A stretch of DNA of 64,000 nt from JBNKHG01 sp050290225 (GTDB lineage: Bacteria; Pseudomonadota; Gammaproteobacteria; Pseudomonadales; Cellvibrionaceae). The notes beneath the pieces were generated by a model. That model saw only the letters and a program-made list of their open reading frames with translations, did no database searches and had not been told where the DNA came from. The position numbers and the translations under genes were made by a program. Below are positions 1 through 8,288 of the stretch, one piece after another. The stretch is from the NCBI GenBank assembly GCA_050290225.1, contig JBNKHG010000026.1, forward strand, positions 1-64,000, written 5' to 3'. The first letter of the stretch is position 1; every line of letters begins with the position of its first letter.

Positions 1-22
1 TTAAACTCTCTACTTGTCTCAT
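1..22 (-). CDS. 5' end of a leftward gene (partial)
   Basis: Read on the minus strand, a strong ribosome binding site (AAGGAG) lies six bases before an ATG at 22, and the frame stays open to the window edge (MRQVESL). The gene lies just downstream of the TonB-dependent receptor, in the same direction. It may be the next member of that cluster. Only seven codons are visible, so no function can be assigned. Confidence 0.45.
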
Positions 23-104
23 GGTTTCTCCTTTGCGTGGTGCTTGGCGGCTCACGCATCGGAGTTACTATGAGGCTTCTTTAAATGTCAAACTATGCCC
101 GCCG

Positions 105-121
105 CCCCAGCAGAGCTGGGG
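105..121 (-). terminator. hairpin after the TonB receptor gene
   Basis: A perfect 7-bp stem (CCCCAGC/GCTGGGG) with a 3-base loop lies about 15 bases past the receptor stop codon. No U-tract follows on the minus strand, so it may be a weak terminator or a processing/stabilising stem rather than a classical intrinsic terminator. Confidence 0.3.
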
Positions 122-136
122 GGTCTCCCTTTTGTA

Positions 137-3100
137 CTAGAACCGGTATTCAAAGCCGATCTTGAGCATACGCCCGAAGGCGTTGTGCCGGGTGGTATCA
201 AAACGCATATCTTCACGCACCGTCGGCGGCTCGCGATCAGTCAGGTTGAGCACCGAAAAGTTCCAGACGGTTTTTTGGTCAGGCAGCCTCCAGCGCAGGT
301 AGAGGTCCCACAGGTAGGCCGCCTCCACCTCGGTTTCAGTCACATAATCCGAAAAGGCGGTTTTATCCAGAATCCCGAGGCCATCGTCTTTGTATGAACC
401 AATACCGCTGAGCAGCAACCGGGCATTAAACAGCCCACGGTTGTAATTGAGGAATAGCTTGCCCTGCCACTTGGGCAGCGACTTCACAAAGTTGGCCGCA
501 TTCAAGCGCCCGTCCGCCGAAAAGGCCGGCAGCAAATCGCTTTCCTCCACATCGTAACGGCGCAGGTAGGTCAAATTCCAACCCACCCCCAAACCGTTCA
601 TTCCCCCCGAAAAACGGTATTCGCCTCGGATATCGATGCCGTCGACCAGTATGTCCGGACCGTTAATATATCGACTGATAATCCGCGAAATATTGCCCGC
701 TTCGTCAAATACCACTTGCTCGGCACGGCTGGAATCCGGGTCGGCAAGGACGGTATTGACAATGGCATTCGCCGATTCCTGCACCACGGCGTCACGTATA
801 TCAAAGCGCCAATAATCCAGGTTGAGCAGCCAGTGATCATCTGGCGTCCAAATCAATCCCAGACTTGAGCTAAAGGCCCGTTCGGGATCCAGGTCCGGAT
901 TGCCGAGGCGATCTACCGATTTATAGGAAAAGGCCGCCCCGATTAAACGCAAATAGCCGGTTTCGACGCTATTTTGATTCAGTGAGGGGGCACGAAAGGA
1001 GGTACTGGCACTGGCCCTCAGGGTCAATGCCGGAGACAGGTCCCAAAGCAGGGATAACTTGGGATCAAAACTTTGACCGATATGGTTATCATATTTTTCG
1101 TAACGCAGGGCAAATTGCCCCGACAAGCTATCGCTCAGGGGCATCGCAAGTTCGCCAAACACAGATGACACGCTTTGGCGAATCTCGTCCTCGTAGCCGC
1201 CGCGGATAAAGTTAAACACCCCCTGGATCGACTCGTCGCCGGGGTTTAGCGCCAGGTTCGCCAAATCGTTGTAACGAACCTTGAGTCTCTCCTGGCGGTA
1301 CTGCACGCCAAACGCGAAATTGACTCGTCGACTGTGCCCAGCCGCAAAATCACCGCTAAAGAGCGCATCCGCCACCAGCAATTGCGTGCTATTGGTTTGC
1401 TCTGATTTACCCTGCATCCAGTCGATCAACGCCGGTCTGTTCGCCAGCGCTGCCCGGTAAGTGGCGCTGGCGGGAATCGCCGAAGAAAACGGGTTGTAGT
1501 AGAGGCAACCGTTGGCCCCGGCCTGTTTGCCGGTACAAGCGGCACCCCCAAACCCCTGTAGCGCCGCCTGCCAGCGATCGATTAAAAAATCCGGGGTGCC
1601 GACCCGCGCACGGTTTTGACCATAGGCCAGGGACAGGTCATAGCTCAGCCCCACGTCGCCCTCGAGGCCCAAAAGAATACGCAACATATCCTGGATTCTG
1701 GAGCCTTCGCCAGCAGGACCCGCCACCCCCAGGGGCCGTCCCACAAACACCGCGCCACCGGAAAAATCGGCGCTGTCGCCGTCGTTTTCCTTCAGCTCCG
1801 GGTAATCCTGTAAAAATGCCACCAGCCCCGGGTGATCCGCAGGCAGGTAGCGACTGGCGTCCACTTCGTTCAAGGCGGGAAAGCTGGGCGAGGTTTTCCA
1901 ATTCGGGACATCGGTGCGGGCATAGCTAAGTTCGGTATAGACACTGGCGTCACTACCAAACCTGGACGCCAGGGGGTGCTGGGAGGCAGCGAACAGCTGC
2001 CAGCGTTCCTCTTCCTCCACCAGGTTGTCGAAATCGACATATTGAAATCCGCAGCGCCCGTCAGGCTTCGCCAATCCGCCCACGACCTCACACTCGGGGT
2101 CTCGCACATAGTTGTTGCGCCCGCCTGCTGCGGCGGCCGCTTCGGCATCCGTTACACCGTCGGCGGCGACAGCGGCGTCAATGGGGATAAAGGCTCCTGG
2201 GTTGCCGATAGCGGATACGCTGTAGAGGGTGCGTCCCAGCGCGGGAATATCAAAGGACGGGTCGATGATATCGCTGCGGTCTTTGATGGTCAGCTCACCC
2301 CGTCGCGAGTAATTGATCGCCCCCTGCCAGCGACCATTGCCCAGATCCCCACCCCAGAGAATGCCCAGGTCCCAGTCGCCATCGCTCTCATCGATATATT
2401 TGCCGCTGGCCTGCAACTCCACTCCGTCGATATCGCGGCGGGTCATAAAATTCACAACACCGGCCATGGCATCCGAACCGTATGTGGCTCCGGCGCCGCT
2501 GAGCAGGATATCGACTTGTTCCAGGGCAATGGCGGGAATGGTATTGATATCGGCAAAGGTCTGGCCATCACTGTGGGCCAGGGGGTTGGAGACCAGGCGC
2601 TTACCGTTGAGCAGCACCAGGGTGCGACTGACCCCCAGTCCACGCAAATTGATATTGGCCGTCCCCTGTGCGTTGGCATTGTGGAACTGATTGCTTTGGT
2701 TTTCAGTGCCAGAGACCATTGGCAAGGTGGCTACCAGGTCCACCAGGCTGGGCCTGCCCGCGTTCTCCAGCTCGACGCTGTCGATCACCACCAGGGGATT
2801 CAGTTTGCGTTGCAACCCGCCCTTGATATAGGTGCCGGTCACCACCAGCTCTTCCATCTGTGGCCGGGATGGCACCGGCGATTCAGCTGGCGGCAATCTG
2901 CGCCGTATCACGAACACAGCCTCCCCGCTGCGTTCGGCATAGAGTTGCAGGCCGACCAGCATCTGCGCCAGGGCCTCCGGTACAGAGAGTTTCTGGCTCA
3001 CCCCGTTGACCTTCAACGAGGTGTCCACATCGTCAGCTACCACCACGCCCGCGCCTGATTGGGATACAAATGCCACCAACGCCTGCGCCAGGGAAACAGA

Positions 3101-3229
3101 GGGGATTGAAAAGGTGTGCTGCGCCTCGGCACGGGCGAAGCAGCCATACAGGCATAACAGGCAGCATAGCGTGAGCTGCCACCAATACCCGGGAAGGCGA
3201 TTTACATTTTGCAGAACCAGGGGTTTCAC
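137..3229 (-). CDS. TonB-dependent outer-membrane receptor with STN signalling domain
   Basis: A 1030-residue outer-membrane transporter energised by TonB. A signal peptide covers about residues 1-35. It is followed by a secretin/TonB short N-terminal (STN) domain (about 38-110), which marks transducers that signal to a FecR-type partner. A TonB-box-like EELVVTGT lies at 126-133, then a plug domain and a large beta-barrel ending in Phe (YRF), the usual outer-membrane sorting signal. The fecR- and fecI-like genes lie directly upstream, so binding of the ligand probably induces the cluster. The ligand is not evident: no siderophore, haem or glycan genes lie nearby within the window. Three 15-bp direct repeats lie 64-108 bases before the start codon. 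Confidence 0.93.
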   Translation of the reverse strand: MKPLVLQNVNRLPGYWWQLTLCCLLCLYGCFARAEAQHTFSIPSVSLAQALVAFVSQSGAGVVVADDVDTSLKVNGVSQKLSVPEALAQMLVGLQLYAERSGEAVFVIRRRLPPAESPVPSRPQMEELVVTGTYIKGGLQRKLNPLVVIDSVELENAGRPSLVDLVATLPMVSGTENQSNQFHNANAQGTANINLRGLGVSRTLVLLNGKRLVSNPLAHSDGQTFADINTIPAIALEQVDILLSGAGATYGSDAMAGVVNFMTRRDIDGVELQASGKYIDESDGDWDLGILWGGDLGNGRWQGAINYSRRGELTIKDRSDIIDPSFDIPALGRTLYSVSAIGNPGAFIPIDAAVAADGVTDAEAAAAAGGRNNYVRDPECEVVGGLAKPDGRCGFQYVDFDNLVEEEERWQLFAASQHPLASRFGSDASVYTELSYARTDVPNWKTSPSFPALNEVDASRYLPADHPGLVAFLQDYPELKENDGDSADFSGGAVFVGRPLGVAGPAGEGSRIQDMLRILLGLEGDVGLSYDLSLAYGQNRARVGTPDFLIDRWQAALQGFGGAACTGKQAGANGCLYYNPFSSAIPASATYRAALANRPALIDWMQGKSEQTNSTQLLVADALFSGDFAAGHSRRVNFAFGVQYRQERLKVRYNDLANLALNPGDESIQGVFNFIRGGYEDEIRQSVSSVFGELAMPLSDSLSGQFALRYEKYDNHIGQSFDPKLSLLWDLSPALTLRASASTSFRAPSLNQNSVETGYLRLIGAAFSYKSVDRLGNPDLDPERAFSSSLGLIWTPDDHWLLNLDYWRFDIRDAVVQESANAIVNTVLADPDSSRAEQVVFDEAGNISRIISRYINGPDILVDGIDIRGEYRFSGGMNGLGVGWNLTYLRRYDVEESDLLPAFSADGRLNAANFVKSLPKWQGKLFLNYNRGLFNARLLLSGIGSYKDDGLGILDKTAFSDYVTETEVEAAYLWDLYLRWRLPDQKTVWNFSVLNLTDREPPTVREDMRFDTTRHNAFGRMLKIGFEYRF

Positions 3230-3292
3230 CAGCTTTGGTCCCGACCGGTCAAGGGGTTGTCGGGTTTTTATTATTGATCACCAGGTGTGCTT

Positions 3293-3337
3293 CCAGACCG
3301 GGTCACTCCAGACCGGGTCACTCCAGACCGGGTCCGT
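3293..3337. repeat. three 15-bp direct repeats upstream of the TonB receptor
   Basis: Units at 3293-3307, 3308-3322 and 3323-3337. The first two are identical (CCAGACCGGGTCACT) and the third differs at its end. They lie in the 238-bp gap between fecR and the receptor, on the promoter side of the receptor. They could be regulator sites or simply a minisatellite. Confidence 0.75.
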
Positions 3338-3467
3338 GCACACTCTGAGACAATCCTACCCTTAGGGACCAAGGGTGGTAAATAGGTGTCGACAATTATC
3401 GCGAGAGGTTTAATTGATGGCGCCGACTGATGCCGGGGCCAGTGCGGTGAGCTCTGTCTCTGTGAAT

Positions 3468-4580
3468 TCAGTCGTCGGCGGAAACTTGAATCTCGAACCG
3501 TCCTTCAGACACCTTCTCGATATGGATCGGCAATATTGATTCCAGCGCCATCAACATCTGCTCACTGTTGTCAGTGGGGAAAACGGCTGTAACAGGCAGT
3601 TGCCCCAAGGCCTCGTCAACCACCACCAATTCTGCGGCCTGATATCGCGCCAGGTCGGCCAGGACCTGATTCAATGGCATGGACTGGTAACTGCGCACAT
3701 CCCGTCGCCAGGCACCCGCGCTGTCGGGATCAATGCGCTGCAACCGCCCAATGCCGCGCTCCTGGCTGACCAGCACACGCTGGCCCGCGGTCAACTTTTT
3801 CTGGCTATCGCTGCGGCCGGGAATACCAACGCCCTTCACCTGAACAAGCCCCTCCTCCACCGATACAGTGACGCCGTAGGCATTGCTATTGACATTAAAT
3901 TGAGTGCCCAACACCCGAACCCGGGTATAACCGCTGCTGACTTCAAAGGGGCGCCGGGGATTGGGTGCCACATCAAAAAAGGCCTCTCCATTAACCAGAA
4001 CCACCTGGCGGAGCTTGTCGCTAAACACGACATTCAGTTGGGTCATGGGGCTGAGTGACAGCACAGAACCATCGGGTAGCGAGACTGAGCGAGTCTCAGC
4101 GACAGCGGTACTGTACACCCAGGCCTCTTTCTCTCCGGGTTGTAGCTGACTGATCAGCAGAGCCACAACGCCCAGGGAGGCCAAGGCAATCCCCGCCTGC
4201 CACCAACTCTGTACCCGGTTTTCGTTGTCTGCCCCCGCGGCGAACGGCAGACGGGCTAACAGACGCTGCCAAAAGCCGTCGCCATCCAGCGATTGTTCAT
4301 TAAGGGACACTTGCCCACTGGCTAACGGTTCCACTGCCTTCAGGCTCTCCAGGCTTGCGGCGGCCAACCAAACCGCCTCCGCTTCCCGGTAAGCATCCCG
4401 ATGCCGATCATCCAGCGCCAACCAGCGCTCAAACCGCTGTCTGTCATCGGCGGAGACCTCTTCGCAAGCGAGAAACACAACCCACTCGCGGGCATGTCCT
4501 GCGATGTCCTGTTCGAGGTCCATCGCCGGCAAGTCGTGCGCCTTTGTCGCCGACTGTTTGTCGCTCGATTTTTCAGTCAT
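3468..4580 (-). CDS. FecR-family anti-sigma/sigma regulator
   Basis: A 370-residue inner-membrane regulator expected to carry the signal from the STN domain of the receptor to the ECF sigma factor. The N-terminal cytoplasmic part (about 28-75) has the usual WxxxL...RFxxWLxxDxxHRxAY pattern of FecR proteins. One membrane span lies at about 128-146. The periplasmic FecR domain follows (about 155-250), and then a C-terminal STN-like module (about 290-368). Its start codon overlaps the sigma-factor stop (ATGA), indicating translational coupling. The receptor gene follows after 238 bases. The identity is clear; the inducing ligand is not. Confidence 0.92.
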   Translation of the reverse strand: MTEKSSDKQSATKAHDLPAMDLEQDIAGHAREWVVFLACEEVSADDRQRFERWLALDDRHRDAYREAEAVWLAAASLESLKAVEPLASGQVSLNEQSLDGDGFWQRLLARLPFAAGADNENRVQSWWQAGIALASLGVVALLISQLQPGEKEAWVYSTAVAETRSVSLPDGSVLSLSPMTQLNVVFSDKLRQVVLVNGEAFFDVAPNPRRPFEVSSGYTRVRVLGTQFNVNSNAYGVTVSVEEGLVQVKGVGIPGRSDSQKKLTAGQRVLVSQERGIGRLQRIDPDSAGAWRRDVRSYQSMPLNQVLADLARYQAAELVVVDEALGQLPVTAVFPTDNSEQMLMALESILPIHIEKVSEGRFEIQVSADD

Positions 4581-5107
4581 GATCCATCCTCAAACCTGCG
4601 CTTCAGGTGGGCCTGGCAGGTTTCCAGTGCACGCAAAACGTGCTTTTTGACCCCATCCTCGGAAATGCCCATCTCGGCGGCCACTTCCCGGTAACTCATC
4701 TGATATACCCTGTTCAACACAAAAGCCCGCCGCCGCTTGGCTGGCAGCTTTTCAATCACCTTCTGCAGCAGTCGCAACTGCTGCTCCCCCATGGCCGACT
4801 GCAACGGCGCGTCGCCGTGCTCCGCTTCGATCGAGACCTCCTCCCGCCGGGCGTGCTCACAACGCACCTTTTCGCGCCGCAGGCCATCCACTACCAGGTT
4901 TCGCGCCAGTTGGTACAAATAAGCCCGTGGCTGCTCTATACGCTGGGGCTCCGCCACCGACATAAAGCGTTCAAACGCCTGATGGGCCAAATCGCAGGCA
5001 TCTTCCGGCGCCTTGCGCCACTTGTTTTGCAAGTAACCTACCAGTTCTACCTGATATTTGGTATACAACTCGTTCCAGAGCTGTTTATTGGCCTTCACTG
5101 CCGACAT
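4577..5107 (-). CDS. ECF RNA polymerase sigma factor, FecI-like
   Basis: A 176-residue extracytoplasmic-function sigma factor. Region 2 (DLAHQAFERFM) and a region 4 helix-turn-helix (MSYREVAAEMGISEDGVKKH) are visible. An in-frame ATG at 5212 would add 35 residues (MRVQPLAGDQPGCG...) unlike any sigma N-terminus. The ATG at 5107, giving MSAVKANKQLWNELY, fits the length of the family. It overlaps fecR by four bases and heads the sigma-regulator-receptor set, so it should direct transcription of the receptor gene. Confidence 0.88.
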   Translation of the reverse strand: MSAVKANKQLWNELYTKYQVELVGYLQNKWRKAPEDACDLAHQAFERFMSVAEPQRIEQPRAYLYQLARNLVVDGLRREKVRCEHARREEVSIEAEHGDAPLQSAMGEQQLRLLQKVIEKLPAKRRRAFVLNRVYQMSYREVAAEMGISEDGVKKHVLRALETCQAHLKRRFEDGS

Positions 5108-5360
5108 AACCCCAGACTGCTTACAGGAAAACACTATTGTCCGGGCATTGTCCTCGGCCAGCAAGTTCCTTCCGCACCCCGGTTGGTCGCCAGCCAATGG
5201 TTGCACTCTCACCGATAAGATTCTCTCTTTTATTTGTGCTTATCGGGGAGTGGACGTTTCAATCCACCCTTTGGGGACAGTTATTTACTGACTATTTAAC
5301 ACAGCCAACAGCGCCATCGATGAACTACAGTTAAATAAGACTCCTTGCGCCGCATACCCG

Positions 5361-6275
5361 ATGCCAGTAGACGATCAAACAAGCCCTGTGCCGCCGACTA
5401 AATTGATACTTGAATTGGTGCCGCCGCCACTTTCCGACAACGGCAGCCTATTGGCAAAGCGCCTGGCCTATATCGATCGCGTTCGCAGCCGGGTACCTCT
5501 GGACGCTATAAACATTCCTGAAATACGTCCCGAAGGCACCCACCAAACCAAGGGAGTGAGGAGGCGACCCTTTGCGCCCCACATGGCACCTCGACACTTT
5601 GGCCGCCAGGTCAGGCAGCACTGCGACCTTCCCTCCGTGGTCAATCATGTCGTCGTCCACCAGTCGACCGACAGGTTGCGGCAATGGTTTCTGGAATCGG
5701 TCGGCGACTATGGCATAACACGCTTTGTACTGGTGGGTGGCGAGCATCACTACATCGATTATCCCGGCCCCAGTGTCTGCGACGCCAATGCCCTGGCTCG
5801 CCAGCTGTTCCGCGGCGAGGAGATTGAAATTGGCAATATCTGTATCCCCAGCCGCGACAATGAATACCAACGCCTGTGCCGGAAGCTGGCTGCTGGCGCC
5901 AGTTTCTTCACAACCCAGGTAATTTACGAGCCAGCTGAACTGCAACAGTTAGCCAGCGCCATCTGTCAGACCCCACAACCTGCTGAGCTCTATATCAGCT
6001 TTGCGCCGATTAAATCCGAGCAAAACCTGCGTTTTCTCAATTGGCTCGGGGTGCAGGTATCCGCCGGTCTGGAGACCCGGTTACTGCATAATGCCTGCTC
6101 TACGCTGGAGGCATCCATCCGCCACCTGGTCGATACCTGGGCGCACTTTCGCCGAGAGGACAGCACCAGGGCCCTTAACCTTCATATCAACCTGTGCCCG
6201 ATCGGTGATATCGGTGTCGAAGCGATCGTCGAATTGGCCGACGGGTTATTAAGTGTTGATCAGTCGCGCCCGTAA
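5361..6275 (+). CDS. methylenetetrahydrofolate-reductase-like TIM-barrel protein
   Basis: A 304-residue protein. The N-terminal LELVPPP matches the start of the MTHFR (MetF) barrel, with Glu18 in the place of the family's catalytic Glu. Later GASFFTTQVIYEP (Gln186) matches the folate-binding strand. The strand that normally reads RGD reads VLVGGEHH (about 124-130), so the conserved Asp that contacts FAD/folate appears replaced by Gly. The C-terminal ALNLHINLCPIGD is also barrel-like. It is transcribed divergently from the sigma factor. Some folate-related or other flavin/TIM-barrel activity is possible, but classic MetF activity is doubtful. No strong ribosome binding site precedes the ATG. 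Confidence 0.6.
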   Translation: MPVDDQTSPVPPTKLILELVPPPLSDNGSLLAKRLAYIDRVRSRVPLDAINIPEIRPEGTHQTKGVRRRPFAPHMAPRHFGRQVRQHCDLPSVVNHVVVHQSTDRLRQWFLESVGDYGITRFVLVGGEHHYIDYPGPSVCDANALARQLFRGEEIEIGNICIPSRDNEYQRLCRKLAAGASFFTTQVIYEPAELQQLASAICQTPQPAELYISFAPIKSEQNLRFLNWLGVQVSAGLETRLLHNACSTLEASIRHLVDTWAHFRREDSTRALNLHINLCPIGDIGVEAIVELADGLLSVDQSRP

Positions 6276-6399
6276 TGTACCTGAGTCAATGGCCCTGGCC
6301 AGCTTTCAGCGTCAAACCGGTTTTTATCTTTGGCCAATACAAGCCTCCGGCGGAAACTGTTATCCTAGTGAAGAGTTATTGCTGCCCACTCTCGCGACC

Positions 6400-6729
6400 A
6401 TGAAACCACTGAAAACCAAAGCCCAGGTGCGTGCCGAAATCGACAAGCAGGTCAAAGACTTCCTGCAGGACGGCGGCGAGGTGTTTGAAGTCGCCCAGGG
6501 CGTCAGTGGTCGCGAAACCGGCCTTCACCCCCCGGCACCCGTCACCTTTGACGGTCCCAAAGTCGACCGCACACCGGTCAATGAGGTCGTGGCCGCCATC
6601 GAATCGCGGCGAAGGGCCAAACCCGACCCCAAGCCCGGGAAGCGCAAGGGCCTGGCCAGGAAACCGCGTAAAAAAATGATTCTCGACGACTTCGGCCAAC
6701 CCCTGCGCTGGGAATGGGTGGAAGAATAG
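6400..6729 (+). CDS. small basic conserved hypothetical protein
   Basis: 109 residues from the ATG at 6400 (MKPLKTKAQVRAEID). The frame is open further upstream to 6253, but that part overlaps the previous gene and does not look like protein. A FLQDGGEVFEVAQGVSG segment faintly recalls the FLxxGGxVxEI segment of the RNA-polymerase-binding protein SutA. A Lys/Arg/Pro-rich linker follows (about 65-90), then an acidic end (LRWEWVEE). The SutA likeness is weak and no function is assigned. gloA follows 52 bases later in the same direction. Confidence 0.6.
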   Translation: MKPLKTKAQVRAEIDKQVKDFLQDGGEVFEVAQGVSGRETGLHPPAPVTFDGPKVDRTPVNEVVAAIESRRRAKPDPKPGKRKGLARKPRKKMILDDFGQPLRWEWVEE

Positions 6730-6781
6730 AACTCAGCGGCCTCGACCCACTTTCGAATAGTCCAATCCAAGGAGTCTAACC

Positions 6782-7165
6782 ATGCGACTACTGCACACCA
6801 TGTTGCGCGTTGCCGACCTCGATAAATCGATCGAATTCTACACCCAGGTGCTGAGGATGAAATTGCTACGCAGGAAAGACTATCCCGAGGGACGGTTTAC
6901 GCTGGCCTTTCTCGGATACGGCGATGAATCAGAAAATACGGTGCTGGAACTCACCCACAATTGGGACACGGACAGCTACGACCACGGCAATGCCTACGGC
7001 CATATCGCCATCGAGGTGGATGACGTCTACAAAGCCTGCGACGAGATCAAGGCCGCCGGCGGCACGGTCACCCGCGAGGCGGGACCCATGAAAGGGGGCT
7101 CGACAGTTCTCGCCTTTGTCAGGGACCCCGACGGCTATCCGATTGAACTGCTGGGTAAGAAATAG
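6782..7165 (+). CDS. gloA: lactoylglutathione lyase (glyoxalase I)
   Basis: 127 residues, the usual length of the Ni-dependent bacterial enzyme that converts the hemithioacetal of methylglyoxal and glutathione into S-lactoylglutathione in the cytosol. All four metal ligands are at the same positions as in E. coli GloA: His5, Glu56, His74, Glu122. A strong AAGGAG lies eight bases before the ATG. It may be cotranscribed with the small basic protein upstream. The gene after it runs in the opposite direction. Confidence 0.95.
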   Translation: MRLLHTMLRVADLDKSIEFYTQVLRMKLLRRKDYPEGRFTLAFLGYGDESENTVLELTHNWDTDSYDHGNAYGHIAIEVDDVYKACDEIKAAGGTVTREAGPMKGGSTVLAFVRDPDGYPIELLGKK

Positions 7166-7180
7166 GAATAGCAGCGTGAA

Positions 7181-7387
7181 TCAAAGGGTTTCGACCTTTT
7201 CCTTGCCACATCGCTGGCAACGGTAAACAGTCACCAGTTTGCCGCGTTTCACGTCAAACTGTTTCTCCTGCACAATTTTCCACTTGTGAAAACCGGAGCG
7301 GCACAGGGATTTACCCTTGTGCTTCTCGGCAGCACTTGGCCTTTTAAAGGGAACCACATCGCCCATGGAAGACCACTCCGGGATCAC
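7181..7387 (-). CDS. zinc-ribbon miniprotein overlapping dcd
   Basis: A 68-residue protein whose GTG start overlaps the dcd stop codon (GTGA), so it is probably translated with dcd. A second possible start is the Met at residue 8. Cys29/His34 (CxxxxHxW) and Cys57/Cys60 (CQRCGKE) form a likely zinc-binding site of the CxxGxHxW...CxxCG type. No function is known to me. The tight coupling to dcd and the metal site argue that it is a real gene rather than chance. Confidence 0.6.
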   Translation of the reverse strand: MIPEWSSMGDVVPFKRPSAAEKHKGKSLCRSGFHKWKIVQEKQFDVKRGKLVTVYRCQRCGKEKVETL

Positions 7388-7953
7388 GTTTTCGGCAGCG
7401 TCACCCCGCGTTGCCCCTGGTACTTGCCGCCCCGATCCCTGTAGGAGGTTTCACAGACCTCATCGGATTCAAAGAACAGCATTTGCGCCACACCCTCGTT
7501 GGCGTAGATTTTCGCGGGCAGCGGTGTGGTATTGGAAAATTCCAGGGTCACATGGCCCTCCCACTCCGGCTCCAGCGGGGTCACATTCACAATAATCCCA
7601 CAGCGGGCATAGGTGGACTTGCCCAGGCAGATAGTCAGTACGCTGCGGGGAATGCGGAAATACTCTACCGTCCGCGCCAGGGCGAATGAGTTAGGGGGGA
7701 TAATGCAGACGTCTTCCTGGATATCGACAAAGCTGTTCTCATCAAACGCCTTCGGGTCGACGATAGTGGAGTGGACATTGGTAAAGATCTTGAACTCGTT
7801 GGCACAGCGCACATCGTAACCGTAACTGGAGGTGCCATAGGACACCAGGCGTTGCTCGTTCTGGTCATAGCGCACCTGACCGGGCTCAAACGGCTCGATC
7901 ATGCCGTACTCTTCAACCATGCGGCGCATCCATTTGTCGGACTTGATGCTCAT
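7384..7953 (-). CDS. dcd: dCTP deaminase
   Basis: 189 residues. It deaminates dCTP to dUTP for thymidylate synthesis. The sequence matches the trimeric E. coli-type enzyme: the catalytic Glu138 sits in HVTLEFSNTT, preceded by GKSTYARCGI (about 111-120) and followed by the nucleotide-closing C-terminal YRDRGGKYQGQRGV. The gene probably forms one unit with apbC (upstream, same strand, 335 bases away) and the zinc-ribbon ORF. The 335-bp gap upstream is filled by a long CTTGCGG repeat. Confidence 0.96.
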   Translation of the reverse strand: MSIKSDKWMRRMVEEYGMIEPFEPGQVRYDQNEQRLVSYGTSSYGYDVRCANEFKIFTNVHSTIVDPKAFDENSFVDIQEDVCIIPPNSFALARTVEYFRIPRSVLTICLGKSTYARCGIIVNVTPLEPEWEGHVTLEFSNTTPLPAKIYANEGVAQMLFFESDEVCETSYRDRGGKYQGQRGVTLPKT

Positions 7954-8093
7954 AGGGCAGTTCTCTTACCTAGTTACTCCAAAACAAGGGGCGGAATCAT
8001 ACTGGTTTTTGTGGGGGGTAGGAAGGAAAGAAAGCCCGTTAAGAGGGATTGGTGCCGTATTTTTAGGTGGCGGTTTAGTGCCAAAAGCGGGCT

Positions 8094-8163
8094 CTTGCGG
8101 CTTGCGGCTTGCGGCTTGCGGCTTGCGGCTTGCGGCTTGCGGCTTGCGGCTTGCGGCTTGCGG
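8094..8163. repeat. 10 x 7-bp tandem repeat (CTTGCGG)
   Basis: Ten perfect copies of CTTGCGG in a row between the apbC stop and the dcd start. The repeat is part of a larger element whose other end is the 20-bp core at 8191-8210. Perfect tandem copies of this length are prone to slippage, so copy number may vary between strains. Confidence 0.95.
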
Positions 8164-8211
8164 CTTCAAGCGGCAAGCCACAAGTATTCGTGGCACGTCG
8201 GTTCGTCCGCT
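8094..8211 (-). repeat. interspersed CTTGCNG element, copy A
   Basis: Read on the minus strand: the 20-bp core GCGGACGAACCGACGTGCCA (8210-8191), a short spacer, CTTGTGGCTTGCCGCTTGAAG, then the tandem array in GCCGCAA orientation. The same core begins copy B (19538) and copy C (42290). All three copies are intergenic. Confidence 0.85.
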
Positions 8212-8288
8212 TGCGGCACAATCCACCCTCTCAGGCGAGTTCGAAATTATCCGCTCAATGTGCAATATCAGGCTTAAACTGTTGCACA

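Noticed and set aside
1832..3058. 408-codon open frame antisense to the TonB receptor
   Set aside because: It is the complement of a GC-rich conserved gene. It has no ribosome binding site and no family resemblance.
8094..8211. CRISPR array
   Set aside because: Units are 7 bp and contiguous, without unique spacers. There are no cas genes in the window.
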